Below are positions 6,164 to 12,234 of a stretch of 12,234 nucleotides of DNA, in pieces. Location: the NCBI GenBank assembly GCA_007127655.1, contig SKYX01000152.1:1-12234 (forward strand), read 5' to 3'. The notes under the pieces were generated by a model. The model did no database searches, was not told where the DNA came from, and was given only the letters and a program-made list of their open reading frames with translations. Positions within the stretch are counted from its first letter, which is position 1; each line of letters begins with the position of its first letter. A program made the position numbers and the translations under genes. This DNA comes from Desulfonatronum sp. (GTDB lineage: Bacteria; Desulfobacterota; Desulfovibrionia; Desulfovibrionales; Desulfonatronaceae).

Positions 6164-7123
6164 ATGAGCGAATCGACATCGAAAATCGTGGTTGTCTTTC
6201 CTGGCCAGGGTTCCCAGGAGCCGGGTATGGGGCGGGACGTGGCGGAGCGTTTTCCGGAGGTCATGGAGCTTTGGAAGCGGGCGGAAAAGGTTGCTGGAGC
6301 GCCGTTGCGGGAAATCTACTGGGACGGCACGGAGCAGGACATGGCCCGCACCAAATACCTCCAGCCGGCCATGACTGCCACCACCCTGGGGTTGTGGATC
6401 GTGGGGCATGAGCGTCTGCGGGCGGAGGCCCTGGCCGGTCACAGCCTGGGAGAGTTCGCCGCGCTGGCCGCGGCGCAGATTCTGGATATTCCGGCGGTCC
6501 TGGAACTGACCGCGTTGCGCGGGCGATTGATGGACGAGGCCGGGACGGCCCAGGGCGGCAAGATGGCCGCGGTGCTCAAGCTTTCCCAAGAGGTGGTCCA
6601 GGAAATCATGGACGCGGTCCGGGGCGAGAGTGGCCGGGAACTGCGCATCGCCAACCACAATTCTCCGGCCCAGTTCGTGATCAGCGGGACCGCAGACTTG
6701 GTGGACCAGGCCGCGACCTTGGTCAAAGAGCACAAGGGCCGTGCCGTGCCTCTGGCCGTAAGCGGGGCCTTTCACAGCTCCTTGATGGCCGAACCGGCCA
6801 AGGAGTTCGCTGGAGCATTGAAGAAATTGGATTGGCGTACGCCGCGCATTCCGGTCTACTTCAACGTCACGGCGGCCGTGGAGTCCGATCCGGCCCGCAT
6901 CCAGACCCTGGTGGCGGAACAGATGACCTCTTCCGTGCTCTGGACCCAAAGCGTTCAGGCGCAATGGGCCGACGGGGCCCGAACCTGGGTCGAGCTCGGC
7001 CCCAAGGGCGTTTTGAGTCGACTGGTCGGCGCGATTCTGGCCAAAAAGGATGTGACCTGGGAGGCAAAGAGCATCCCGGGGCTGGAGGCGCTGGAAGCCT
7101 TTGCGCCGGCTGGAACGGCATGA
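6164..7123 (+). CDS. fabD: Malonyl-CoA:ACP transacylase FabD
   Basis: FabD moves malonyl groups from CoA to acyl carrier protein, supplying the elongation unit for type II fatty acid synthesis in the cytoplasm. The 319-residue product is close to the usual size (about 310). It begins with the VFPGQGSQ motif (11-18). The nucleophile is Ser94 in AGHSLGEFAAL, Arg119 in TALRGRLM should bind the malonyl carboxylate, and His204 in SGAFHSSLM completes the dyad. The C-terminal ELGPKGVLSRLV is also typical. AGGGAT lies about 8 bases before ATG 6164. In many bacteria fabD sits with other fab genes; here it is followed by a repeat and argS. There is no sign of a polyketide synthase context. Confidence 0.95.
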   Translation: MSESTSKIVVVFPGQGSQEPGMGRDVAERFPEVMELWKRAEKVAGAPLREIYWDGTEQDMARTKYLQPAMTATTLGLWIVGHERLRAEALAGHSLGEFAALAAAQILDIPAVLELTALRGRLMDEAGTAQGGKMAAVLKLSQEVVQEIMDAVRGESGRELRIANHNSPAQFVISGTADLVDQAATLVKEHKGRAVPLAVSGAFHSSLMAEPAKEFAGALKKLDWRTPRIPVYFNVTAAVESDPARIQTLVAEQMTSSVLWTQSVQAQWADGARTWVELGPKGVLSRLVGAILAKKDVTWEAKSIPGLEALEAFAPAGTA

Positions 7124-7142
7124 TCGTCACGGGCTTTTTTTG

Positions 7143-7229
7143 AACCACGGGGCACACGGGGTTCACGGGGAAAGAGGATGAGTTGTTTTGATTATCTGGC
7201 TCTCCGTGCCCCCCGTGTTCCCCGTGGTT
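7143..7229. repeat. Palindromic repeat family 1, copy 4
   Basis: The left arm is AACCACGGGGCACACGGGG followed by TTCACGGGGAAAG; the right arm, about 7201-7229, contains CTCCGTGCCCCCCGTGTTCCCCGTGGTT. Each arm has three heptamer units spaced 9 bases apart. It begins 19 bases after the fabD stop and fills much of the gap to argS. Confidence 0.88.
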
Positions 7230-7311
7230 CAATCATCATCGGCCTTGAGCATTACCCAAAAACATCGCTGGAACATTCTCCAGCCTCAATTCCTAACCAG
7301 TCAGCAATCCA

Positions 7312-8970
7312 ATGCGAGCACAAAACTATTTACGAGAACTTCTGGTTCCCTTCCTGGCGGAACACGACCAGGAATGGACCCCGGCGACGACCCTGGAACC
7401 ACCGAGGGACAAGCGTTTCGGGGATCTGGCCACGAACATGGCCTTCACCCTGTCCAAGAAAGCCCGGAAAAACCCTCGGCAAGTCGCCCAGGACATGGAG
7501 CAACGGTTGGCTGGCCTGGACGACGGGCGACTGGCCAAGGTGGAGACTGCCGGTCCGGGGTTCTTGAATTTCACCCTGGCCCCCTCTTTCTGGCAACAAG
7601 GCGTCTTGGACATCCTGGATCAAGGTGACGAATACGGGCAAGCCGACATGGGGAGAGGCCGTAAGGTCCAGGTGGAGTTCGTCTCCGCCAATCCCACCGG
7701 CCCACTGCACATCGGGCATGGGCGTGGGGCGGCACTGGGGGACAGTCTGGCCCGGATCCTGCGGTTCATGGGGCACGACGTGACTACGGAATATTACCTC
7801 AACGACGCCGGTCGTCAGATGCGGCTCCTGGGAGCCTCGGTCCTGGCCCGATACCTGGAATTGCTCGGTCGGGAGGCGGTTTTTTCCGAGGATGGCTACA
7901 AGGGGGACTATATCCGGGAGTTGGCCCAAGGGTTGTTAGGCAGAGACGGAGAACGATCGGCAAACCTTCCGGAGCAAGAAGCCCTGGATGTGGCTCGTGA
8001 ATACGCAGTGGACCATATCCTGGCCGGAATTCGTCAGGATCTTCAGGACTTTCGGGTGGAGCACCAGGTCTGGTTCTCCGAGTCCGACTTGATCCGGAGC
8101 GGGGCCGTGGAACGGACTCTGGAATGCTTGCGGGCGGATGGACTGGCCTACGAACAGGACGGGGCGCTCTGGTTCGCCAGCACCCGGTACGGGGACGACA
8201 AGGACCGGGTGTTGCGCAAATCCGACGGCTCTTTGACCTACCTGGCCTCGGACATCGCCTATCACGCGGACAAGTTCGAGCGCGGCTTCGATCTGGTGGT
8301 GGACATCTGGGGCGCGGACCATCACGGCTACGTTGGTCGGATGAAGGCCGCGGCCCAGGCCCTGGGCCGGGCCCCGGAGGACTTGCAGTGCATTCTGGTC
8401 CAACTGGTCAACCTGCTCCGGGCCGGGGAGCAGATCGCCATGTCCACCCGGGCCGGAGAATTCGAGACCCTGGCCGACGTGTGCGCCGAGGTGGGTCCGG
8501 ACGCGGCCCGGTTCATTTTTCTCAGCCGCAAGAGCGACAGCCATTTGGATTTCGATCTGGAGCTGGTCAAACGGCAGACCATGGACAACCCGGTCTACTA
8601 CGTACAGTACGCTCATGCCCGGATTCATTCTCTGCTGGCCAAGGCCGGAGAAGCCGGGGTGATTCCTTTGCGGCCGACCCTGGAGACGCTGGCCCTGCTG
8701 GACGGGGAGGCGGATCTGGAACTGCTCAAAGCTCTGGACCAGTTCGGAGACGTGCTGTCTTCCTCTGCGGCCACCCTCAGCCCACACCACCTCAGCCACT
8801 ATCTGTTGGATCTGGCCGGAAAGCTGCATCGTTACTATACAACGCATCCGGTCCTGGGCGCGGGGTCGCCGGAATTGGTTCAGGCCCGGCTGGCCTTATG
8901 CCGGGCCGTGGCCCAGGTGTTGCGCAACGGGTTGGGATTGTTGGGTGTGAGCGCACCGGAGAAGATGTAG
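7312..8970 (+). CDS. argS: Arginyl-tRNA synthetase
   Basis: ArgS charges tRNA-Arg with arginine in the cytoplasm. The 552-residue product is full length for the class Ia enzyme. The N-terminal additional domain includes FGDLATNMAF and the GPGFLNF motif. The ATP-binding signature follows in VEFVSANPTGPLHIGHGRGA, with HIGH at 133-136. An ArgRS-type block WGADHHGYVGRMKAAA and MSTRAGEF (377-384) stand in for the KMSKS loop. NPVYYVQYAHARI starts the anticodon-binding DALR domain. ATG 7312 has no recognisable Shine-Dalgarno site, which is unusual for an essential gene; the start matches the family N-terminus. A hairpin begins one base after the stop codon. Confidence 0.96.
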   Translation: MRAQNYLRELLVPFLAEHDQEWTPATTLEPPRDKRFGDLATNMAFTLSKKARKNPRQVAQDMEQRLAGLDDGRLAKVETAGPGFLNFTLAPSFWQQGVLDILDQGDEYGQADMGRGRKVQVEFVSANPTGPLHIGHGRGAALGDSLARILRFMGHDVTTEYYLNDAGRQMRLLGASVLARYLELLGREAVFSEDGYKGDYIRELAQGLLGRDGERSANLPEQEALDVAREYAVDHILAGIRQDLQDFRVEHQVWFSESDLIRSGAVERTLECLRADGLAYEQDGALWFASTRYGDDKDRVLRKSDGSLTYLASDIAYHADKFERGFDLVVDIWGADHHGYVGRMKAAAQALGRAPEDLQCILVQLVNLLRAGEQIAMSTRAGEFETLADVCAEVGPDAARFIFLSRKSDSHLDFDLELVKRQTMDNPVYYVQYAHARIHSLLAKAGEAGVIPLRPTLETLALLDGEADLELLKALDQFGDVLSSSAATLSPHHLSHYLLDLAGKLHRYYTTHPVLGAGSPELVQARLALCRAVAQVLRNGLGLLGVSAPEKM

Positions 8971-9030
8971 CAGTCCGTTGAAAAACTTGTTTTTGAACGG
9001 ACTGACGGACAAGGTTTTTTCACCCCTCAG
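8971..9030. repeat. Palindromic repeat family 2, short copy
   Basis: CAGTCCGTTGAAAAA (8971-8985) and TTTTTGAACGGACTG (8990-9004) form a 15-pair stem with one mismatch and a four-base loop. A tail with a T run (TTTTTTCACCCCTCAG, ending 9030) matches the tail of the long copy near 6026. It begins directly after the argS stop and could weaken readthrough into the SPOR gene, although the T run is about 10 bases beyond the stem. Confidence 0.82.
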
Positions 9031-9046
9031 GTAGGTCGATTCGGAT

Positions 9047-9751
9047 ATGGCGCAAAAGAACTCTAAGCCCTCGGCTTCCTCCGGCGGAAAGAAGAAACGT
9101 TGGAGATTTGAACTGGGCCCCTTTGGGATGCTCGGCGTGGGCTTGGTGGGCACGTTGGTTATGGCTTGGGCGTTTATCCTGGGCATTCTGGTGGGCAGAG
9201 GATACCATCCGGAGTCGGTGATTCCGGAAATCGGGTGGACTTCTCCCTCGCTACCGACGCTCTCCACGCCGCGAACCGTCTTGCAGCCCGAGGAATTGCG
9301 ATTTCACGAGACGCTTCAGGAACGAGGCAGCCAACCCTCCCCTGAAGCGCCCCGTCGAGCCGAACCGCCGCGGGGTTCGGCTCCAGCCTGGCAGGCTCCC
9401 CAGGTCCAGCGAGAGGCCTCGCCTGATCCCGTCCCGGATCCGGTTGTTGCCGCGCCCGAACCGACTGGACAGGCCGGGTTGGCGGAGCCTCTGGAAACGG
9501 GGGAGCCACGTTTCGAGTTCGTCTATCAGGTGGCTTCGTTTCAGAATGACGCACAGGCCAGGTCGTTGCAGCAAAGCATTGCCTCCGCGGGATTGCCGGC
9601 GTCCGTGGAAACTGGAATGGTCAATGATCGACAATGGTATCGGGTGTTGGTCACGGTGCGCGGCTCTCAGGCCGAGGCGGACCTGGCCAAGTCTCGGCTC
9701 CAAGGTTTGGGCATCGCGGACCCTTTCCTTCGGGCCAAAAAATCCTTATGA
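9047..9751 (+). CDS. SPOR-domain inner-membrane protein
   Basis: This is a bitopic envelope protein whose periplasmic SPOR domain should bind glycan strands stripped of stem peptides at the division site, as FtsN-like proteins do. The 234-residue product has a Lys/Arg-rich cytosolic N-terminus (residues 15-20), one membrane span (about 25-50) and a Pro/Ala/Glu-rich linker (about 55-150). The C-terminal SPOR domain begins FEFVYQVASFQNDAQARSL at 156 and includes WYRVLVTVRGSQAEADLAKSRL. No enzymatic domain is seen, so its role is probably structural or targeting. AGGTAGG lies upstream of ATG 9047. It follows argS, and pdaD starts 51 bases after its stop, so co-transcription with pdaD is likely. 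Confidence 0.88.
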   Translation: MAQKNSKPSASSGGKKKRWRFELGPFGMLGVGLVGTLVMAWAFILGILVGRGYHPESVIPEIGWTSPSLPTLSTPRTVLQPEELRFHETLQERGSQPSPEAPRRAEPPRGSAPAWQAPQVQREASPDPVPDPVVAAPEPTGQAGLAEPLETGEPRFEFVYQVASFQNDAQARSLQQSIASAGLPASVETGMVNDRQWYRVLVTVRGSQAEADLAKSRLQGLGIADPFLRAKKSL

Positions 9752-9788
9752 GGCATTTCACTTCTTCGGGAGTGGAAACATTTTGTTT

Positions 9789-9794
9789 AGGAGG
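9789..9794 (+). promoter_or_regulatory. Ribosome binding site of pdaD
   Basis: A perfect AGGAGG lies 7 bases before ATG 9802. It fixes the pdaD start; the reading frame stays open further upstream, but that part overlaps the SPOR gene and lacks family similarity. Confidence 0.75.
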
Positions 9795-9801
9795 ATCGAA
9801 C

Positions 9802-10350
9802 ATGATCAATTTTGTACCACGGCAGGCGTTTTTTACCAGGGGCATCGGCAGACACAAAAACAAACTTCAGTCGTTCGAGTTGGCATTGCGTGACGCCGGG
9901 ATCGAAAAGCTGAATCTGGTCTATGTGTCCAGTATCTTCCCTCCAAACTGCAAAATGGTCACAGTGGAAGAAGGGGTGAAACAGCTGAGTCCGGGACAGA
10001 TCACCTTTTGCGTGATGGCCCGCAACGCCACCAACGAGAAGGGGCGTCTGGTCGGGTCGGCCGTGGGCATGGCCTTTCCGGCCAGCAAGGAGCACTACGG
10101 CTACATTTCCGAACATACCGCCTTTGGGGCCGATGAGCAGGAGCTGGGCGACTTTGCCGAAGACCTGGCCTCCACCATGCTGGCCACTACCCAGGGCGTG
10201 GACTTCAACCCGGAGACCGCCTATGATGAACGACGCCAAATCTATCTGATGAGCGGAAAAATCATCGACTCGGCCTCGGCCCCGGTGGTAACCATGGGGC
10301 AAGCCGGGGTTTGGACCACCACGGTTTCCGCCGCGGTGTTCCTCCCCTGA
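9802..10350 (+). CDS. pdaD: Pyruvoyl-dependent arginine decarboxylase
   Basis: PdaD converts arginine to agmatine and CO2 with a protein-derived pyruvoyl group instead of PLP. The 182-residue proenzyme contains LVYVSSIFPPNCK, where self-cleavage between Ser43 and Ser44 should give a beta chain and an alpha chain capped by pyruvate. YISEHTAFG places Glu104 at the position of the catalytic acid of the Methanocaldococcus enzyme (165 residues). The C-terminal MGQAGVWTTTVSAAVF is also family-like. A bacterial member next to a DHS-family gene points to polyamine synthesis rather than acid resistance. No agmatinase or agmatine deiminase is visible in the window. A terminator follows the stop. Confidence 0.93.
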   Translation: MINFVPRQAFFTRGIGRHKNKLQSFELALRDAGIEKLNLVYVSSIFPPNCKMVTVEEGVKQLSPGQITFCVMARNATNEKGRLVGSAVGMAFPASKEHYGYISEHTAFGADEQELGDFAEDLASTMLATTQGVDFNPETAYDERRQIYLMSGKIIDSASAPVVTMGQAGVWTTTVSAAVFLP

Positions 10351-10375
10351 GGACGCACAAAAAAATGCCGTTAAC

Positions 10376-10413
10376 GGGCCGAGGTGAATCCGCTTCCCTC
10401 GGCCCTTTTTTTT
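10376..10413 (+). terminator. Intrinsic terminator after pdaD
   Basis: GGGCCGAGG (10376-10384) and CCTCGGCCC (10397-10405) form a perfect nine-pair GC-rich stem with a 12-base loop, followed by eight T residues (10406-10413). This is the strongest terminator in the window. It lies only 38 bases before the next start codon. Confidence 0.9.
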
Positions 10414-10431
10414 GGGGCGGTTCCGTTTTTC

Positions 10432-10437
10432 AAGGAG
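10432..10437 (+). promoter_or_regulatory. Widely spaced ribosome binding site of DHS copy 2
   Basis: AAGGAG lies 14 bases before ATG 10452, longer than the usual 5-10. No ATG, GTG or TTG in this frame lies closer. Translation may be modest, or the start may use RNA structure. Confidence 0.4.
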
Positions 10438-10451
10438 TAGCTTTAGACGAC

Positions 10452-11585
10452 ATGAACATTCGACGTATCGATACCCTGCGCAGTGGAGAGGAAGACGGCT
10501 TGACGCCCCTGAAAACTCTTGATTTGGATGCCGTGGAGGATTTCGACGAATTGGTCACGGCCATGTCCCGCACCGCGTTCGGCGGGCGCAACCTGGGTGA
10601 GGCGCTGGACGTCCTGGAGGCCATGGTCAGCGATCCGGAATGTCTGGTGGTGGGGACGTTTTCCGGGGCGATGACCGTGGCCAAGATGGGTAAGGTGCTG
10701 TGCCGGATGATCGACAACGGGTGGCTGAACATCATCGTGTCCACCGGGGCGCTGATGGCTCACGGCTTCGTCGAGTCCATCGGCTTGCGGCATTACAAGT
10801 ACGAACCGCACCGGATGAACGACGCCGCGCTGTTCGAAAAAGGCTACAACCGGGTTTACGACACCCTGGAGCCGGAAACCAATTTCATGCAGGCCGAACG
10901 GGTCATCGCCCGGGTGATGGAAGAAGTGGGCGATAATGCCCATTTGAGTTCGGAGAGCTTGTGCCGGGCCATCGGGCGCCACCTGACCGAGAATTATGAC
11001 GGCCCGGGAATTCTCAAAAGCACTTATGCCAAGGACGTGCCGGTGTACATTCCGGCCTTCACGGATTCGGAGCTGGCCCTGGACGTTGCCTCGTACATGC
11101 TCCGCAACCATCCGGAATGGCAGTCCCTGGACATCGACGACCCGGCCCGACTCCCGTTTCAGTTCAACCCTTTTCTGGACCTGTTTAGCTATACCAAGCG
11201 GATACTGGCGGCCAAGCGGATCGGGATATTCACCATCGGCGGGGGCGTACCCCGGAATTGGGCCCAGCAGGTCGGCCCGTTTATCGAGATCCTCAGTCAG
11301 CGCGTCGAGTCCATGAAGACCACGGCCCGGCGCTTTCACTACGCCGTGCGGATCTGTCCGGAACCGGTGCACTGGGGAGGCTTGAGTGGCTGCACGTATC
11401 AGGAGGGCATCTCCTGGGGCAAGTTCGTCGCGCCCAAGGACGGTGGGCGGCACGCGGAGGTGCCCAGCGACGCAACCCTGGTCTGGCCTTTGCTGATCAA
11501 GGCCCTGGAGCAACGCTTGGCCAAGCGCAAGGCCAAGCACGCCGCTGCACCGAATTCGGATACCGAAGAGGAGAAACAATCGTGA
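10452..11585 (+). CDS. Deoxyhypusine synthase-family protein, copy 2
   Basis: This is a second DHS-fold, NAD-dependent aminobutyl-transferase-type protein, 377 residues. Family segments in order are VVGTFSGAMTVAKMGKVL, IVSTGALMAHGF, YIPAFTDSELALDV with Asp205, FTIGGGVPRNWAQQ with GGG at 263-265, and YQEGISWGKF with Lys324 as the expected nucleophile. By hand alignment the active-site His of human DHS is Trp270 here, and the TDGSLGD loop is changed and one residue longer. It is clearly diverged from copy 1 at 3071. Position after pdaD suggests a polyamine substrate linked to agmatine or putrescine; homospermidine or spermidine formation is plausible, but the reaction cannot be read from sequence. 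I chose ATG 10452 because upstream in-frame sequence runs through the terminator. Its stop overlaps the next start. Confidence 0.9.
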   Translation: MNIRRIDTLRSGEEDGLTPLKTLDLDAVEDFDELVTAMSRTAFGGRNLGEALDVLEAMVSDPECLVVGTFSGAMTVAKMGKVLCRMIDNGWLNIIVSTGALMAHGFVESIGLRHYKYEPHRMNDAALFEKGYNRVYDTLEPETNFMQAERVIARVMEEVGDNAHLSSESLCRAIGRHLTENYDGPGILKSTYAKDVPVYIPAFTDSELALDVASYMLRNHPEWQSLDIDDPARLPFQFNPFLDLFSYTKRILAAKRIGIFTIGGGVPRNWAQQVGPFIEILSQRVESMKTTARRFHYAVRICPEPVHWGGLSGCTYQEGISWGKFVAPKDGGRHAEVPSDATLVWPLLIKALEQRLAKRKAKHAAAPNSDTEEEKQS

Positions 11586-12234
11586 AGCGCTTCGTGATCA
11601 TCGGCAACGGTCCCGCGGCCAACAGCGCTGCCGAGGCGATCCGCAAACAGGATCAAGCCGCCTCCGTGGTGATGTTCTCTCGCGAGTCCCACGGCCACTA
11701 CTACACTCCGGCCCTGCCGGAACTGGTGTCCGGGGAAAAGGCCTCGGAGAAGCTGATCATCCATGGAGCCCAGTGGTATGCCCGGCTTGGGATCGACTTG
11801 CGTTTGGACTGCCCGGTCCAGGACGCCGACCCTGAACGCCGCCTGGTGATCACGACGGAGGGCGAGGAGGTGGGCTACGACGCTTTGCTCCTGGCTACGG
11901 GCGGCAACGCTTTCGTTCCGCCCATTCCCGGAACCGACGACCCGAAGGTGACTTCGGGAGTATGCACCTTGCGGACCATGGCCGATGCGGAGCGGATTAA
12001 GGCCGCGGCGGGCCAGGGACGACGAGTGGTGCTGATTGGCGGTGGACTGTTGGGTTTGGAGGCTGGAAACGGCTTGCGACGAGCCGGTGTCCACGTGGAG
12101 GTGGTGGAGGTTTTTCCGCGCCTGCTGCCTCGGCAGACCGATCTTCAGGGAGCGAAGCTGCTTCAGGTGCTGCTGGAAGACATGGGATTCGCCTTTCACC
12201 TGGGCAGGAAGACCGAGCGGATCGCCCGGACGTC
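11582..12234 (+). CDS. FAD/NAD(P)-dependent oxidoreductase, 3' end cut by window
   Basis: The reading frame opens at GTG 11582 and stays open for 217 codons to the window edge. The start overlaps the DHS stop as GTGA, and GAGGAG lies 8 bases upstream, so translational coupling is likely. The N-terminus FVIIGNGPAANSAAEAIR is a Rossmann FAD-binding loop. It is followed by YYTPALPELVSGE, the LLLATGGNAFVPPIPG motif (about 101-116) and the NAD(P)-binding loop VVLIGGGLLGLEAGNGLRRAG (about 148-168). This is the pyridine nucleotide-disulfide reductase fold. There is no CxxxxC redox pair after the FAD loop, so it is not a dihydrolipoamide- or glutathione-reductase type. It resembles NirB-, rubredoxin- or NADH-oxidase-like flavoproteins. 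Substrate unknown; coupling to DHS may reflect polyamine metabolism or simple operon convenience. Confidence 0.87.
   Translation, partial: MKRFVIIGNGPAANSAAEAIRKQDQAASVVMFSRESHGHYYTPALPELVSGEKASEKLIIHGAQWYARLGIDLRLDCPVQDADPERRLVITTEGEEVGYDALLLATGGNAFVPPIPGTDDPKVTSGVCTLRTMADAERIKAAAGQGRRVVLIGGGLLGLEAGNGLRRAGVHVEVVEVFPRLLPRQTDLQGAKLLQVLLEDMGFAFHLGRKTERIART

Noticed and set aside
931..7229. Reading the four CACGGGG palindromes as a CRISPR array
   Set aside because: Copies are kilobases apart with genes between them, have no regular spacers, and no cas genes are present.
6867..7232. Minus-strand ORF starting with a NHGEHGGHGE-like peptide
   Set aside because: Same artefact: it starts in repeat copy 4 and runs antisense to fabD.
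7943..8847. Large minus-strand frame opposite argS
   Set aside because: It is a shadow of the argS coding strand with no domain signature.
10311..10451. Upstream TTG extension of DHS copy 2
   Set aside because: The extension would overlap the pdaD 3' end and be read through a strong terminator hairpin; its residues do not resemble the family.
10443..11579. A 378-codon minus-strand ORF opposite DHS copy 2
   Set aside because: It is antisense to a gene with clear family motifs, a ribosome site and coupling to the next gene.

Overview
The window looks like chromosomal DNA of a GC-rich, Gram-negative, flagellated bacterium, most likely a sulfate-reducer-type Desulfobacterota (Desulfovibrionales-like). 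That assignment is an inference. It rests on a CheZ phosphatase, an argS gene followed by a SPOR-domain protein, a pyruvoyl-dependent arginine decarboxylase, a large UbiD protein and bacterial deoxyhypusine-synthase-like (DHS) proteins. There are no rRNA or tRNA genes, transposases, phage genes or CRISPR arrays.

Layout. Bases 127-858 (+) encode CheZ. It converges on a UbiD-family decarboxylase at 1031-2893 (-). From the same divergent control region runs a DHS-family gene, copy 1, at 3071-4093 (+). Next come an MliC-like lysozyme-inhibitor lipoprotein (4337-4708, +) and a small unrecognised protein (4927-5145, +), whose 3' end overlaps convergent rsmG (5106-5798, -). After a 365-base non-coding stretch, a same-strand series runs to the window end: fabD (6164-7123), argS (7312-8970), a SPOR-domain membrane protein (9047-9751), pdaD (9802-10350), a strong intrinsic terminator, DHS copy 2 (10452-11585) and an FAD/NAD(P) oxidoreductase that starts inside the DHS stop codon and runs off the window.

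How the genes work together. The right-hand end is a probable polyamine module. PdaD makes agmatine from arginine, and DHS copy 2 could then carry out an NAD-dependent aminobutyl-type transfer. Bacteria lack eIF5A, so neither DHS protein is likely to make deoxyhypusine. Both keep the Glu and the Trp-Gly-Lys nucleophile motif but, by hand alignment, have lost the active-site His of the eukaryotic enzyme. Two divergent paralogues within 8 kb is the most interesting protein-level feature. The rest is housekeeping: fatty acid synthesis (FabD), translation (ArgS, RsmG), chemotaxis (CheZ) and the cell envelope (SPOR protein, MliC-like protein).

Non-coding structure. Two interspersed palindromic repeat families occupy the gaps. 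One has four copies of a 76-87 base hairpin whose arms are heptamers (CACGGGG) spaced 9 bases apart. Every copy lies 7-72 bases after a plus-strand stop codon. The other has two copies of a hairpin opening with CAGTCCGTTGAAAAA, one with a long structured insert. A 6-base tandem repeat lies just upstream of fabD.
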